NCBI GenBank assembly: GCA_041395205.1
Contig: JAWLAZ010000001.1
Coordinates: 434,001 to 498,000 of the forward strand
DNA from: JAHEFU01 sp041395205
GTDB lineage: Bacteria > 4484-113 > JAFGCY01
Length of the DNA: 64,000 nt
Direction of reading: 5' to 3'
Below, piece after piece: positions 34,944-42,834 of the stretch (positions are counted from its first letter, which is position 1; each line of letters begins with the position of its first letter). The notes beneath the pieces were generated by a model. It saw only the letters and a program-made list of their open reading frames with translations. It ran no database searches and had not been told where the DNA came from. The translations under genes were made by a program, and so were the position numbers.

Positions 34944-35663
34944 ATGTCAATCAAGCGAATCAGAATCACGGCCATGGCCTTCCTCGCCGCGGCCTTCGTG
35001 CTTGCCAACCTGGGCAGTGCGCGTGCCGAAAGCACCACGATCCTCGTGGTCGGTGCCTCCTCGATCGAGGGCACACTGGGCAAGGAGCTGGAGGACCGGC
35101 TCGAGGGCTACAAGGATGTCAGGATCGTGCGCTGGGGCCAGCATTCCACGGGGCTTGCCAACCCCGGGCTGCTGGACTGGCAGGCCAAGCTGGAGGAGCT
35201 CCTGAAGGCCCACAAGCCGGACCTGGTGCTGGCGGATCTCGGTGAGAACGACTGCGCCCCGGTCACGGATGCCAGCGGCCCGCTGGCGCGCTTCGGTACG
35301 CCGGAGTGGGAGAAGATCTACGGCGAGCGCGTGGAGAAGTTCGTGAGCACGGTGGTTGCCAGCGGCGCTGACAGCGTGATGATGGGGATTCCCACGATGC
35401 GTGACCGCCAGTTCAGCCAGCAGGTGGAGCAGCTCAACAAGGTGCTGAAGGCCTCGACTGAGGCCGGCGGCGGCTTCTACCTCGACACCTGGGCCTTCAC
35501 GGCCGATGCCAAGGGCCGCTACGTGCCGAACCTGGAGTACGAGGGCAAGGACCGCATGATCCGCGCCAGCGACGGCGTGCACTTCAGCAAGCACGGCTCG
35601 GAGTACATGGCCTTCAAGGTCTGCGCGATCCTCGAGGACCGCTACGGACTGCAGTCCAAGTAG
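34944..35663 (+). CDS. Periplasmic SGNH-fold O-acetyltransferase/esterase (DUF459/AlgJ-like)
   Basis: 239 residues with a signal peptide (cleavage after SARA, about 28). SGNH block I is VGASSIEG with Ser39 or Ser40, block III is LGEND (99-103), and block V is SDGVHF with Asp210 and His213. This is the catalytic set of SGNH acetylesterases and acetyltransferases that work with MBOAT proteins. It probably acetylates the exported polymer in the periplasm. It has its own -10 box. Confidence 0.82.
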   Translation: MSIKRIRITAMAFLAAAFVLANLGSARAESTTILVVGASSIEGTLGKELEDRLEGYKDVRIVRWGQHSTGLANPGLLDWQAKLEELLKAHKPDLVLADLGENDCAPVTDASGPLARFGTPEWEKIYGERVEKFVSTVVASGADSVMMGIPTMRDRQFSQQVEQLNKVLKASTEAGGGFYLDTWAFTADAKGRYVPNLEYEGKDRMIRASDGVHFSKHGSEYMAFKVCAILEDRYGLQSK

Positions 35664-35704
35664 CCCCGCAGTCCGCCGGACTGCGTGATTTAAGCATTAT
35701 TTAA

Positions 35705-35740
35705 GCGGGGATTGCCAGCGCAGTCCCCGCATTGTCATTT
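35705..35740 (+). terminator. Possible intrinsic terminator after the SGNH gene
   Basis: Stem GCGGGGA (35705-35711) pairs with TCCCCGC (35724-35730) across a 12-nt loop, followed by ATTGTCATTTT. A second stem CAGTCC-GCC-GGACTG lies nearer the stop codon. The T-tract is interrupted, so strength is uncertain. Confidence 0.35.
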
Positions 35741-35803
35741 TCTGCGGCTAGAATACGCAACTGTCGAGCCCGCTCATGGATGGTTCGACGGGAGATATCG
35801 GAA

Positions 35804-35908
35804 ATGCTGCGCAAGGCGTTGATTGTCATCGGGGTGATCGGAGTTGTCATCGGCGTGAACCTGCTGCTGTTCGGCCCCGTGTATGAGATGGTGAACGTGA
35901 TTCAGTGA
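35804..35908 (+). CDS. 34-residue single-span membrane peptide
   Basis: The ATG at 35804 is preceded by GGGAGATATCGGAA. The peptide begins MLRKALIVIGVIGVVIGV, forms one membrane helix, and ends YEMVNVIQ. A TAGAAT box lies about 50 nt upstream. It sits between the SGNH gene and the secreted glycosidase-like gene. Codon use matches the neighbours, which supports a real gene. Confidence 0.55.
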   Translation: MLRKALIVIGVIGVVIGVNLLLFGPVYEMVNVIQ

Positions 35909-35973
35909 GCCGCCCGGCTGCGGCCGTCTGAGCGAGCACGCCCGCCGGCGTTTCCAGAACTGGATGGTCCCCG

Positions 35974-37656
35974 ATGCCGCGACTGACTCACTGCCTGCTG
36001 TGCCTCACGCTTCTGGCCACGCTTGCGCTGCCCTGTGGCACGAGCGCCGCACCTGACTCCTCCGGGCCGGCCTTCCCGCGCCTCGTGATGTGGTATCCCA
36101 CGCACCCGAAGACCCGCATGGAGGACCGTGCGCGCTTCGACCTGTTCGTGGGTGACTTCTCGACCGGCGTTCCCGGTGAGCGGCCCAGCGGCAGGAACAA
36201 GGGCCAGACCCTGGCCTCCGAGCTGCGCCGTGCCAACGGCAGCACGCAGCTGCTGACCTACTACCGGCCGCTGGTGATCCGCCCCAGTTCGCTCTACGAG
36301 GGCACGCGCAAGCACAATCCGCTGCTGGGCAGCTGGCCCGTGAGCTGGTTCATGACCGAGGCCGGCAGCAGCCTCGCGGCGCCGCTCGGCGCAGGCGACA
36401 CGCAGCTGAAGGTGGTGGACTGGGAGCAGTCGGGCGAGGCCCAGGGCAGCCGTCCGCGCAGCTGGGTGATCTGGAAGGCCAGCCAGGATATCCAGGTTGA
36501 CAATGAGATCATGACGATCAGCGCCGTGGATGAAGCCACGCGCACTCTCACCGTGCAGCGCGGCATGAACGGCACGCAGGCCGCCGCGCATGCGGCCGGG
36601 ACGCGCACCGCCCCGCTGGCCCGCTTCTGGCGCGGCAGCTACATCATGAACCTCACCGACAGCAGCGGCACTGCCAGCCTGGACGGGGCCGGAAGCGCCG
36701 AGGACTACGCCGGCTACGCCTTTCGCATGGGCCTCGAGGGTGCCAACGAGTGGTTCGGCTACATCAGCGGCGACCAGGACGGCTTCCTCTGGGACATGCT
36801 GCCTGACAACCTGAGCTGGCTGATGTGGACCGACACCCGCAGCCTGGATCTCGACCGTGACAACGTCCCCGACAGCTTCGCGAGCCTCGACAGCGCCTGG
36901 GAGCGCGCGCTTGCCCGGCAGAATGCCATGTTCGCCGAGCGCTTCCCCGGCAAGGCGATCGTGCGCAACCAGAGCCGCAGCCGCGACTTCGACAGCTACA
37001 ACGGCGAAAGCTTCGTCTCCTTCCCCCACGACCAGTGGAACGGCGGCGACCCGAATGACACTGAGGGCTGGACGCGCTTCTGGCATGACGTGTTCCTCGG
37101 CGGCCCGGAGGAAGCGCGCGGCGGGATCGCGCAGTTCCAGCAGGGCAGTGTCTCGCCGAACTTCACGCAGATCATCACCGACGACCTGGAGATGGACCTT
37201 GACAGCGCGGGCTTCCCGGAGCTGAAGAACCCGGAGACGGCTTCGCGCTTCAAGCCGAACTACCGCAAGATGCGCTGGGGCCTGTGCTCGGCGCTGCTCT
37301 GTGGCAGCTACTACGGCTACGTGATCACCACCGACGGCTACGGCCTGCGCGGGATCGAATGGTTCGATGAATATGACGACGCCGGCAGCGGCCGCGGCTA
37401 CCTCGGCTTCCCGCAGGGCGAGATGCAGCAGCTGAGCAGAAGCGCTGACAACGCGGATCACGGTGTCTGGGGCCGCGAGTATGACAACGGTTACGTGCTT
37501 GTCAACCCGCTCGAGCGTGCGGTGGAGGTGCAGCTGCCCGCCGGGAAGTGGCAACGCATCAGGGGCACGCAGGTCCCGGAGGTCAACAGCGGCGCAGTCG
37601 AGGAGGGCACGGTGACGGTGCCGGCCTTTGATGGCTTGATCCTCAAGAGGATGTAG
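35974..37656 (+). CDS. Secreted glycosidase-like protein of the second exopolysaccharide locus
   Basis: 560 residues with a signal peptide (ending TSAA, about 26). The sequence has TIM-barrel-like stretches: FPRLVMWYPTHP, GFLWDMLPDNLSW, and a calcium-loop-like DLDRDNVPD. A beta-rich C-terminal domain (VLVNPLERAVEVQLPAGKW) is typical after glycosidase barrels. The nearest resemblance is to hypothetical GH15-type proteins of unknown activity, with low certainty. The stop codon TAG begins the downstream repeat array. Confidence 0.6.
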   Translation: MPRLTHCLLCLTLLATLALPCGTSAAPDSSGPAFPRLVMWYPTHPKTRMEDRARFDLFVGDFSTGVPGERPSGRNKGQTLASELRRANGSTQLLTYYRPLVIRPSSLYEGTRKHNPLLGSWPVSWFMTEAGSSLAAPLGAGDTQLKVVDWEQSGEAQGSRPRSWVIWKASQDIQVDNEIMTISAVDEATRTLTVQRGMNGTQAAAHAAGTRTAPLARFWRGSYIMNLTDSSGTASLDGAGSAEDYAGYAFRMGLEGANEWFGYISGDQDGFLWDMLPDNLSWLMWTDTRSLDLDRDNVPDSFASLDSAWERALARQNAMFAERFPGKAIVRNQSRSRDFDSYNGESFVSFPHDQWNGGDPNDTEGWTRFWHDVFLGGPEEARGGIAQFQQGSVSPNFTQIITDDLEMDLDSAGFPELKNPETASRFKPNYRKMRWGLCSALLCGSYYGYVITTDGYGLRGIEWFDEYDDAGSGRGYLGFPQGEMQQLSRSADNADHGVWGREYDNGYVLVNPLERAVEVQLPAGKWQRIRGTQVPEVNSGAVEEGTVTVPAFDGLILKRM

Positions 37657-37942
37657 GAGCTGGGGTGTAGGGTGTAGCAGGCGAGGATGTAGGAGATAGG
37701 AGCTGGGGTGTAGCATGCGAGGAACCAGGAAATAGGAGCTGGGGTGTAGCATGCGAGGAACCAGGAAATAGGAGCTGGGGTGTAGTTGGCGAAGACATAG
37801 GACGTAGGAGCTGGGGGTGTAGCAAGCGAGGAACCAGGAAGTAGGAGCTGGGGTGTAGTTGGCGAGGACATAGGACGTAGGAGCTGGGGTGTAGCAAGCG
37901 AGGAACTAGGAAGTAGGAGCTGGGGTGTAGCAGGCGAGGTGT
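37650..37942. repeat. Tandem array of ~36-bp units (direct orientation)
   Basis: About eight copies begin TAGGAGCTGGGGTGTAG and end GAGGAACCAGGAA or a variant GACATAGGACG. They are head-to-tail with no unique spacers. The array begins at the stop codon of the glycosidase-like gene. A facing array with complementary units lies at 38513-38664, so the two form a large inverted repeat around the four-helix-bundle gene. The remaining bases to 38015 hold nothing recognisable. Confidence 0.8.
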
Positions 37943-38015
37943 GGGAACGCTGTAGGTGTGATTCGATATGTCACCACAGGTCCGGGTACATGGTCCGATT
38001 CAACCAGGTTCAATG

Positions 38016-38393
38016 CTATTTCGTGAACTGCTGATCCTGCCTGAGTTTCCGGTACAGAACATTCAGCATCCTGCAGCATTCATCCAGCAACTTCCGACTG
38101 GCAATACAGTCGTCATCCGTTGTCAGGCGGATGCGTATTGCCACAACCAGCAGAGTTTCCAGTTCTCGTGCAGACCCAAAGGCAATTCCAATGAAATGGG
38201 CATAGTCCCTTCTGCTGCTTCGGCCATAGCCCTCGGCAATGTTCGCGGCGATTGAAACAGCTGCCCTGCGGCACTGTGATGTAAGGCCGAATCGTTCTTC
38301 CCTGGGAAAAGCATCGGTTAAAGCATAGATCGCCTCTATGAGATCAATCGAACGCTGCCAGACAGTCAGATCCTGATATGTGCTGATGGGCAT
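38016..38393 (-). CDS. Four-helix-bundle protein (S23 / 23S rRNA intervening-sequence family)
   Basis: 125 residues from the ATG at 38393. The sequence YQDLTVWQRSIDLIEAIY at the N-terminus and AAVSIAANIAEGYGRSSRRDY are hallmarks of the family. Members occur in 23S rRNA intervening sequences and as stand-alone genes; their role is unknown. The gene and flanks are AT-richer than the surroundings and lie between facing repeat arrays. It has its own strong promoter. Confidence 0.85.
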   Translation of the reverse strand: MPISTYQDLTVWQRSIDLIEAIYALTDAFPREERFGLTSQCRRAAVSIAANIAEGYGRSSRRDYAHFIGIAFGSARELETLLVVAIRIRLTTDDDCIASRKLLDECCRMLNVLYRKLRQDQQFTK

Positions 38394-38400
38394 ATGCACT

Positions 38401-38451
38401 ACCATCCTTTACTGGATGGTATATTTTACTGTACAAATATTTACATGTCAA
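38401..38451 (-). promoter_or_regulatory. Promoter TTGACA-N17-TAAAAT with a downstream inverted repeat
   Basis: -35 TTGACA (38451-38446), 17-nt spacer, -10 TAAAAT (38428-38423). Just after it, ACCATCC-N6-GGATGGT (38420-38401) forms a perfect inverted repeat before the four-helix-bundle gene; it may be an operator or an RNA hairpin. Confidence 0.6.
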
Positions 38452-38512
38452 GTGTTTAGTTTAAATTGTGGAGTACAAATCCTTTTGTTCATATTGCCAA
38501 TCCATGCACGAG

Positions 38513-38664
38513 CAGCTCGCCTGCTACACCCCACACCCGCGCTCCTATATCCTCGTCTGCTACACCCTAACTCCGAGCTCCTATATCCTCTTCTGCTACA
38601 CCCTAGCTCCGAGCTCCTAAGTCCTCGTCTGCTACACCCTACACCCGAGATCCTAGATCCTCAG
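38513..38664. repeat. Tandem array of ~36-bp units (reverse orientation)
   Basis: Four units read TGCTACACCCTA then GAGCTCCTA then TCCTCGTC, the complement of the array at 37650-37942. The array ends at the stop codon of the AIM24-family gene. Bases 38452-38512 are AT-rich with no gene. Confidence 0.75.
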
Positions 38665-39383
38665 TTGCTCTTGCTCGGCAGATACGGAATCAGCCTCATT
38701 GCCAGTTCGCGGATCACCTGGTGCTGCAGCCAGACGCGGCCCGGGCCGGTCAGCGTTGCCAATGCCAGGCCCTCACCCGAGAGGAAGATGTTCTTGAGCT
38801 TCTTCTGGATCTCGAAGTTGTACGTCACGGTGTCCTCAAAGGCCGCGATATGCCCCGTGTCCACCTTGATCGTCTGGCCGGCTTGCAGGTCGAAGCTGGA
38901 CAGCTCGCCGTCAATTTCGAGGAAGACCATCCCCGGCCCGCTCATGCGCTGCAGGATGAAGCCCTCGCCGCCGAGGAAGCCCTTGCCGAGGCCCGTCGGC
39001 TCCAGCTTGACCTTGCAGCTGTCCTGGCTGCAGAGGAAACTGCCGCGCTGCGCAAGCAGGCTGCGCCCCGCCGCGATTTCGTAGGCGATGATGTGCCCGG
39101 GGAAGCTCGAGGCGAAGGCCACGCGCCCGGGTCCGCCCTCGGCCTGGAAGTAGTTCATGAAGATGCTCTCGCCGGCCACCGCACGCCCGAGCGCGCCGCC
39201 GATCATCCCCATCAGCCCGCCGCCGCTTTCCGGCATCGAGGTGTCGAGGTCGATGTTGGGGTCCATCCAGATCATCCCGCCGGTCTCGCTCATCACGCGC
39301 TGCCCCGGCTGCAGCTGCAGCTCCACGATCTGGTGGATTGTCCCGCGGATCTCGTAGTTCAGTCCCGTCGCGCTCACTGCCAT
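38661..39383 (-). CDS. AIM24/TIGR00266-family protein
   Basis: 240 residues from the ATG at 39383, which has AGAGGGAG upstream. The family shows a beta-sheet trimer-like fold; diagnostic stretches include GGMIWMDPNI, GPGRVAFASSFPGHI, GKGFLGGEGFILQRMSG and FLSGEGLALATLTGPG. The function in bacteria is not known, and mitochondrial homologues affect membrane organisation. It is divergent from the three-repeat protein gene with 81 bp between starts. Confidence 0.87.
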   Translation of the reverse strand: MAVSATGLNYEIRGTIHQIVELQLQPGQRVMSETGGMIWMDPNIDLDTSMPESGGGLMGMIGGALGRAVAGESIFMNYFQAEGGPGRVAFASSFPGHIIAYEIAAGRSLLAQRGSFLCSQDSCKVKLEPTGLGKGFLGGEGFILQRMSGPGMVFLEIDGELSSFDLQAGQTIKVDTGHIAAFEDTVTYNFEIQKKLKNIFLSGEGLALATLTGPGRVWLQHQVIRELAMRLIPYLPSKSN

Positions 39384-39450
39384 TGCCAGTCTCCCTCTGC
39401 GGCTGCTGCCGTGCTGGGCTGATTCTAGCAGGCAGCTGCGCACGCGCGCC

Positions 39451-39456
39451 TATAAT
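39451..39456 (+). promoter_or_regulatory. -10 box TATAAT for the three-repeat protein
   Basis: A perfect TATAAT ends 8 nt before the ATG at 39465. CAGAGG lies between them, too close to the predicted start of transcription to act as a normal Shine-Dalgarno. Confidence 0.5.
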
Positions 39457-39464
39457 CAGAGGAC

Positions 39465-41342
39465 ATGCCAGCGGGACAGCGACAGCGGGTGGAAGGCGGT
39501 GCACTGTGCTTCGAGTACGGCCCACTGCCACAGCTCGGGGAGCTGGCGGACCACGCCGCACTTGTGGAGCAGCTGCGCGCGCCGCTGTGCATCCTGCAGC
39601 AGGGCGAAACGCTGTATGAATCCGGCCCGGATTTCCCGCTGCTGGAATTCGCGCTGGACTTCGCGAGCTGGTGCTGCCCGCATGCCTTCTGGCTGTTCGA
39701 GCTGCATCCGCGCCTGCGCGATGAAATGGAACACCTGCCCGGCGGGCTCGGCAGTGCGGACTTCGCCGCCGTGGACAGCGTGGGCGAGCTGCTGCTTGGC
39801 ATCCAGGCCGAGGGGCCGCTGCTGCTGCTGCCGGATCCCCAGGCTGACAACGGCCTGCGCAGTATTGCACTGCGCACTGAAACCACGCTGCTCAGGGAGC
39901 TCGGGCAGCGCCTGCTCTCCACGCTCGCGGCTGATCTGGCAACGCAGTCCGGCTGGGACATCGCGCCACTCGTGCGCCGCCGCTGGCGCATGGCACTCCT
40001 GGACAAACCGCGACGCGGACCGGCCCCGGCGCTGGATGTGGCAACACGCCTGGCCTGGGAGAAGCGCCTGCTGCATGTGGATCAGGCCGGCTGGCAACTG
40101 AGCTTCAGCCTGGCGGAGCCAGGGCGCGACGTGGCCTCGCTTGAGGAACTGCCCGGCGTCGTCAGTGGCAGCCTGAGCCTGCGCGGCCCCTCCGGCAAGC
40201 TGCTGCAGCTGGAGGATTTCCCGCTGCTGGAATTCGCCCTGACAGCGCTCGACTGGCTCAGCGATGCCGGGCATGCCAGCCTGCGCCTCAGGCGTGGCAG
40301 CACTGAACCGCAGTGGGGCGGCTATGAACTGGGCAGCGCCGCCGATGGCAACCTGCTCGTGGCCCTGCGCCGCCGCAGTGGCGGGGTGGAGATCCTCGGC
40401 CCCGGCCAGCGCGCACGCGGCAGCCAGCTGCCGGAGCAGCAGCTTGGCCGGCTGCTGCTGGAATTCGCCGCAGAACTGCTGCGCGAGCTGCATGCGCGCA
40501 CGGGCTGGTCAGCCCTGCCGCTGTTTGGCAAGGCCCACGGACATGTGACAGAGACGCATCCGGCGCTGCTGCCGGACTTCGAACTGCTGCCGCTCATGCT
40601 GGAGCGGCCCGGCAGCCGCAGCCTGGCCGGCCGCGAGAAGTCCCTGCCCCTGCCGGCCACCCCGCTGACTGATCTGGCCCCGGAGGTGCTGCTGGAAGGT
40701 CCGGCGCGTGGCCTGGAGCTGCCGGAACCGCCCATGGCCAGCGCGCTCAGCCTGGAACTGCGCCTGCTGGATCTGCCGCAACGCCCGCAGACCCCCGCCG
40801 ACCTGCAGGAGGCCCTGCGCTGCAGCGTGCAGCTCCGGCGCGGCAGCCGCCTGGCAATTGCCGACGAGGAGGGCCTGCCGCTGCTGGACTTCTGCCTGAA
40901 CTGCCTCGTCTGGCTCTGCCGCCACGAAAGCGTCAGCCCGGCTGCCAGCCGTGAGCGCGACCCGCGCCGCCGCGGGCGGCCCGTGGACTTCATCCTCGCC
41001 TATCCGCAGCAGGGGGGCCTGCAGCTCGGCCTGCGCGAGGACCCGCATGGCTACCTGCTGCTGCTGGAACGGCCGGGGCGGCCCGTTGCCAGCCTGCTGC
41101 TCAGTCACAGTGAGGCCTGGATGCTGATGTTCGACATCGCCGCCGCACTGGTGCAGGGCGTGCATGCGCGCTGGGGCTGGGACATCCGCCCGCTGTTCGG
41201 TGCACGCAGCTACCACTTCAGCGAACGCCCGCTGCAGCTCGTGCCGAGCATCGGCTACATGAACCTCGAGCGCGACGTGCGTGAACTGAGCGACTGGCGC
41301 CATGGCATCACCCGCGGCCCGGCGGGCTGTCTGAGGATCTAG
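39465..41342 (+). CDS. Unknown protein with three internal ~200-residue repeats
   Basis: 625 residues, cytoplasmic by composition, rich in Leu, Arg and Glu. Three copies of one domain are evident. FPLLEFAL occurs at 57 and 252 and LPLLDFCL at 471. The closing motif GWDIAPL occurs at 163, GWSALPLF at 347 and GWDIRPLF at 571. Each copy has a strand-rich first half and a long helix before the GW motif. I do not recognise the family. The last codons and stop (CLRI) are in a repeat arm. Confidence 0.65.
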   Translation: MPAGQRQRVEGGALCFEYGPLPQLGELADHAALVEQLRAPLCILQQGETLYESGPDFPLLEFALDFASWCCPHAFWLFELHPRLRDEMEHLPGGLGSADFAAVDSVGELLLGIQAEGPLLLLPDPQADNGLRSIALRTETTLLRELGQRLLSTLAADLATQSGWDIAPLVRRRWRMALLDKPRRGPAPALDVATRLAWEKRLLHVDQAGWQLSFSLAEPGRDVASLEELPGVVSGSLSLRGPSGKLLQLEDFPLLEFALTALDWLSDAGHASLRLRRGSTEPQWGGYELGSAADGNLLVALRRRSGGVEILGPGQRARGSQLPEQQLGRLLLEFAAELLRELHARTGWSALPLFGKAHGHVTETHPALLPDFELLPLMLERPGSRSLAGREKSLPLPATPLTDLAPEVLLEGPARGLELPEPPMASALSLELRLLDLPQRPQTPADLQEALRCSVQLRRGSRLAIADEEGLPLLDFCLNCLVWLCRHESVSPAASRERDPRRRGRPVDFILAYPQQGGLQLGLREDPHGYLLLLERPGRPVASLLLSHSEAWMLMFDIAAALVQGVHARWGWDIRPLFGARSYHFSERPLQLVPSIGYMNLERDVRELSDWRHGITRGPAGCLRI

Positions 41343-41520
41343 GACATTGGTTGTAGGGTGTAGTGGAGGTCAGCTGTAAAGCTGACAATGAGGATATGGG
41401 AGCTGGGTTGTAGGGCGTAGCGGAGGTCAGTCCCGCGCAGCAGGACTGACTATGGGAGGTCAATCCCGCCGCAGGCAGGATTGACGATTCGCAGTGTGCT
41501 GAATCAGCTGGATGCGTGTG
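41334..41520. repeat. Composite repeats with hairpins, left of an AT-rich insert
   Basis: Arms GGAGCTGGGTTGTAGGG and hairpins GTCAGCTG/CAGCTGAC, GTCAGTCC-N9-GGACTGAC and GTCAATCC-N11-GGATTGAC follow one another. Bases 41455-41517 form the left copy of a ~64-bp direct repeat (second copy 42609-42673) that flanks the IS remnant and an AT-rich gene. Confidence 0.7.
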
Positions 41521-41568
41521 ACCTTCCCCCTTCCGTCGGACCACTTACAATGTGGGAAAACCAGCATA

Positions 41569-41690
41569 TCACGCAGCCTGTCCAGCCTCCTTTCCTGATC
41601 CGTTTTCCTGCTCCCATCTGCGCCTGAATTCCGCGGGGCTCAGGTAGCCCAGTGAGCTGTGCGGCCGCTCCTCGTTGTAATGGCAATCAT
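41569..41690 (-). pseudogene. Remnant of an IS3-family transposase C-terminus
   Basis: The minus strand encodes YNEERPHSSLGYLSPAEF and a few more residues, the conserved end of the IS3-family OrfB DDE transposase. The catalytic core is missing, so this is a dead fragment. It lies within the segment flanked by ~64-bp direct repeats, suggesting IS-associated arrival. Confidence 0.85.
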
Positions 41691-41818
41691 GTTGCTTGGT
41701 TTGATATTCGCTGACCGTGAAATTTACTGTACCATTGCCCGTAGTGTGCTGATGAATGATATGCATGCAAGGAGAATTGCTTGAAGTCCCTGCCAAAACT
41801 GGTTACATTGCAGTTTGG

Positions 41819-42580
41819 ATGACAATCACTATTCTTTCAGCTTTCTGCATATTCCGAGCTGATGCATCTGAAACCCTGCAAACTGAATCCGGCTTTGACA
41901 AGGAAGCCTTCTGCCAGAGATTGATGGATGAGGATTTCTCGGATCTGTTTGCTCAGTCCGTCATTCTTGAGTATGGTTCAGCTTCCACCGCTGCGAATCC
42001 GCAAATCCTGGGCATGATTGACACTGTCAGGCAGGAAGCTGAAGAAGGAATGATTGAATCCCGCACCTTCACTGAGAAGGAGCTGGAAATGCTGGGCATC
42101 CGGATTGTCAACGATCCTTCAGAGGAATTTGGCTATCCCGAATATGGGCAGTTCATGATGAGTCGGATACCGCGATCAATTTTTGTCTATTACCGGAACC
42201 ACCAGGTGCTGCCTGATGATGCCCTCGCATTTCTTGAAACCAGTTCCTGGCTTACTCAGGAAGGCGAATCCGCATTTGATGAGCTCCCCAAAACGGACCT
42301 TCTCAATGCGCTTCAGACCATGGTGGATCCCAGTACAGGGAAGCTGTACGACGGATTCAATGATGAGAACTGGACTCCATTTGGCATTTATGCCTACCTG
42401 CCGCCGGAATCAGAGTGGGCTGAACTGGGATATGACCCGGAGACATATCGAGTTGTCAAAATGGAAGGAAACACTCCAGCTCCCGTCGAGGAATGGCCCC
42501 TGATCAGTGGCCTGCTAAGGGTAGTGGTTTGGGGTGAGACAGAAAACAGCAAACTTATCGACAGGACCTATAGCTGGTAG
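41819..42580 (+). CDS. AT-rich secreted protein of unknown function
   Basis: About 253 residues from the ATG at 41819, which gives a signal peptide (MTITILSAFCIFRADA); an in-frame ATG at 41756 is an alternative. It is acidic, with the C-terminal half carrying LPDDALAFLETSSWL and VDPSTGKLYDG, which resembles the layout of type II secretion pseudopilin-like or related secreted proteins in a general way only. Codon use is AT-rich and unlike neighbours. It lies inside a direct-repeat-flanked insert. Confidence 0.55.
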   Translation: MTITILSAFCIFRADASETLQTESGFDKEAFCQRLMDEDFSDLFAQSVILEYGSASTAANPQILGMIDTVRQEAEEGMIESRTFTEKELEMLGIRIVNDPSEEFGYPEYGQFMMSRIPRSIFVYYRNHQVLPDDALAFLETSSWLTQEGESAFDELPKTDLLNALQTMVDPSTGKLYDGFNDENWTPFGIYAYLPPESEWAELGYDPETYRVVKMEGNTPAPVEEWPLISGLLRVVVWGETENSKLIDRTYSW

Positions 42581-42601
42581 GACTCCAGATCCCAATGAGC
42601 T

Positions 42602-42834
42602 GCCAATAGGAGGTCAATCCCGTCAGAGGCAGGATTGACGATTCGCGGCATGCTGAATCATCTGGATGCGTGCCAGGACAGATTCCGTGATGGCTGCAGT
42701 ACTTGTATGGTTGCCAATCAACTGCATTCTGCCTGTAGCGGGATGCAGTACCCCTGGCAATTGCCAAGCTTACAGCTTGGCCTCCGGCGGGTCTGACCTT
42801 CGTGCCAGGCTTACAGCTTGGCCTCCGCTTCACC
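42602..42834. repeat. Composite repeats with hairpins, right of the insert
   Basis: 42609-42673 is the second copy of the ~64-bp direct repeat. Further hairpins include CCAAGCT-TAC-AGCTTGG near 42766 and an ACTGCAT/ATGCAGT pair. The right end reads into the kbl stop codon. No gene is seen. Confidence 0.7.

Noticed and set aside
37491..37897. Open frames through the 36-bp array encoding repeats such as ATPQLLFPGSS
   Set aside because: The frames exist only because the repeat unit is a multiple of three. No start signal is present, and they overlap the end of the secreted protein gene.
38016..38393. Diversity-generating retroelement accessory protein (avd-like four-helix bundle)
   Set aside because: No reverse transcriptase and no template/variable repeat pair are nearby. 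The sequence fits the S23 family.
37650..38664. Possible CRISPR array because of ~36-bp periodicity
   Set aside because: Units are contiguous without unique spacers, vary among themselves, face each other, and there are no cas genes.
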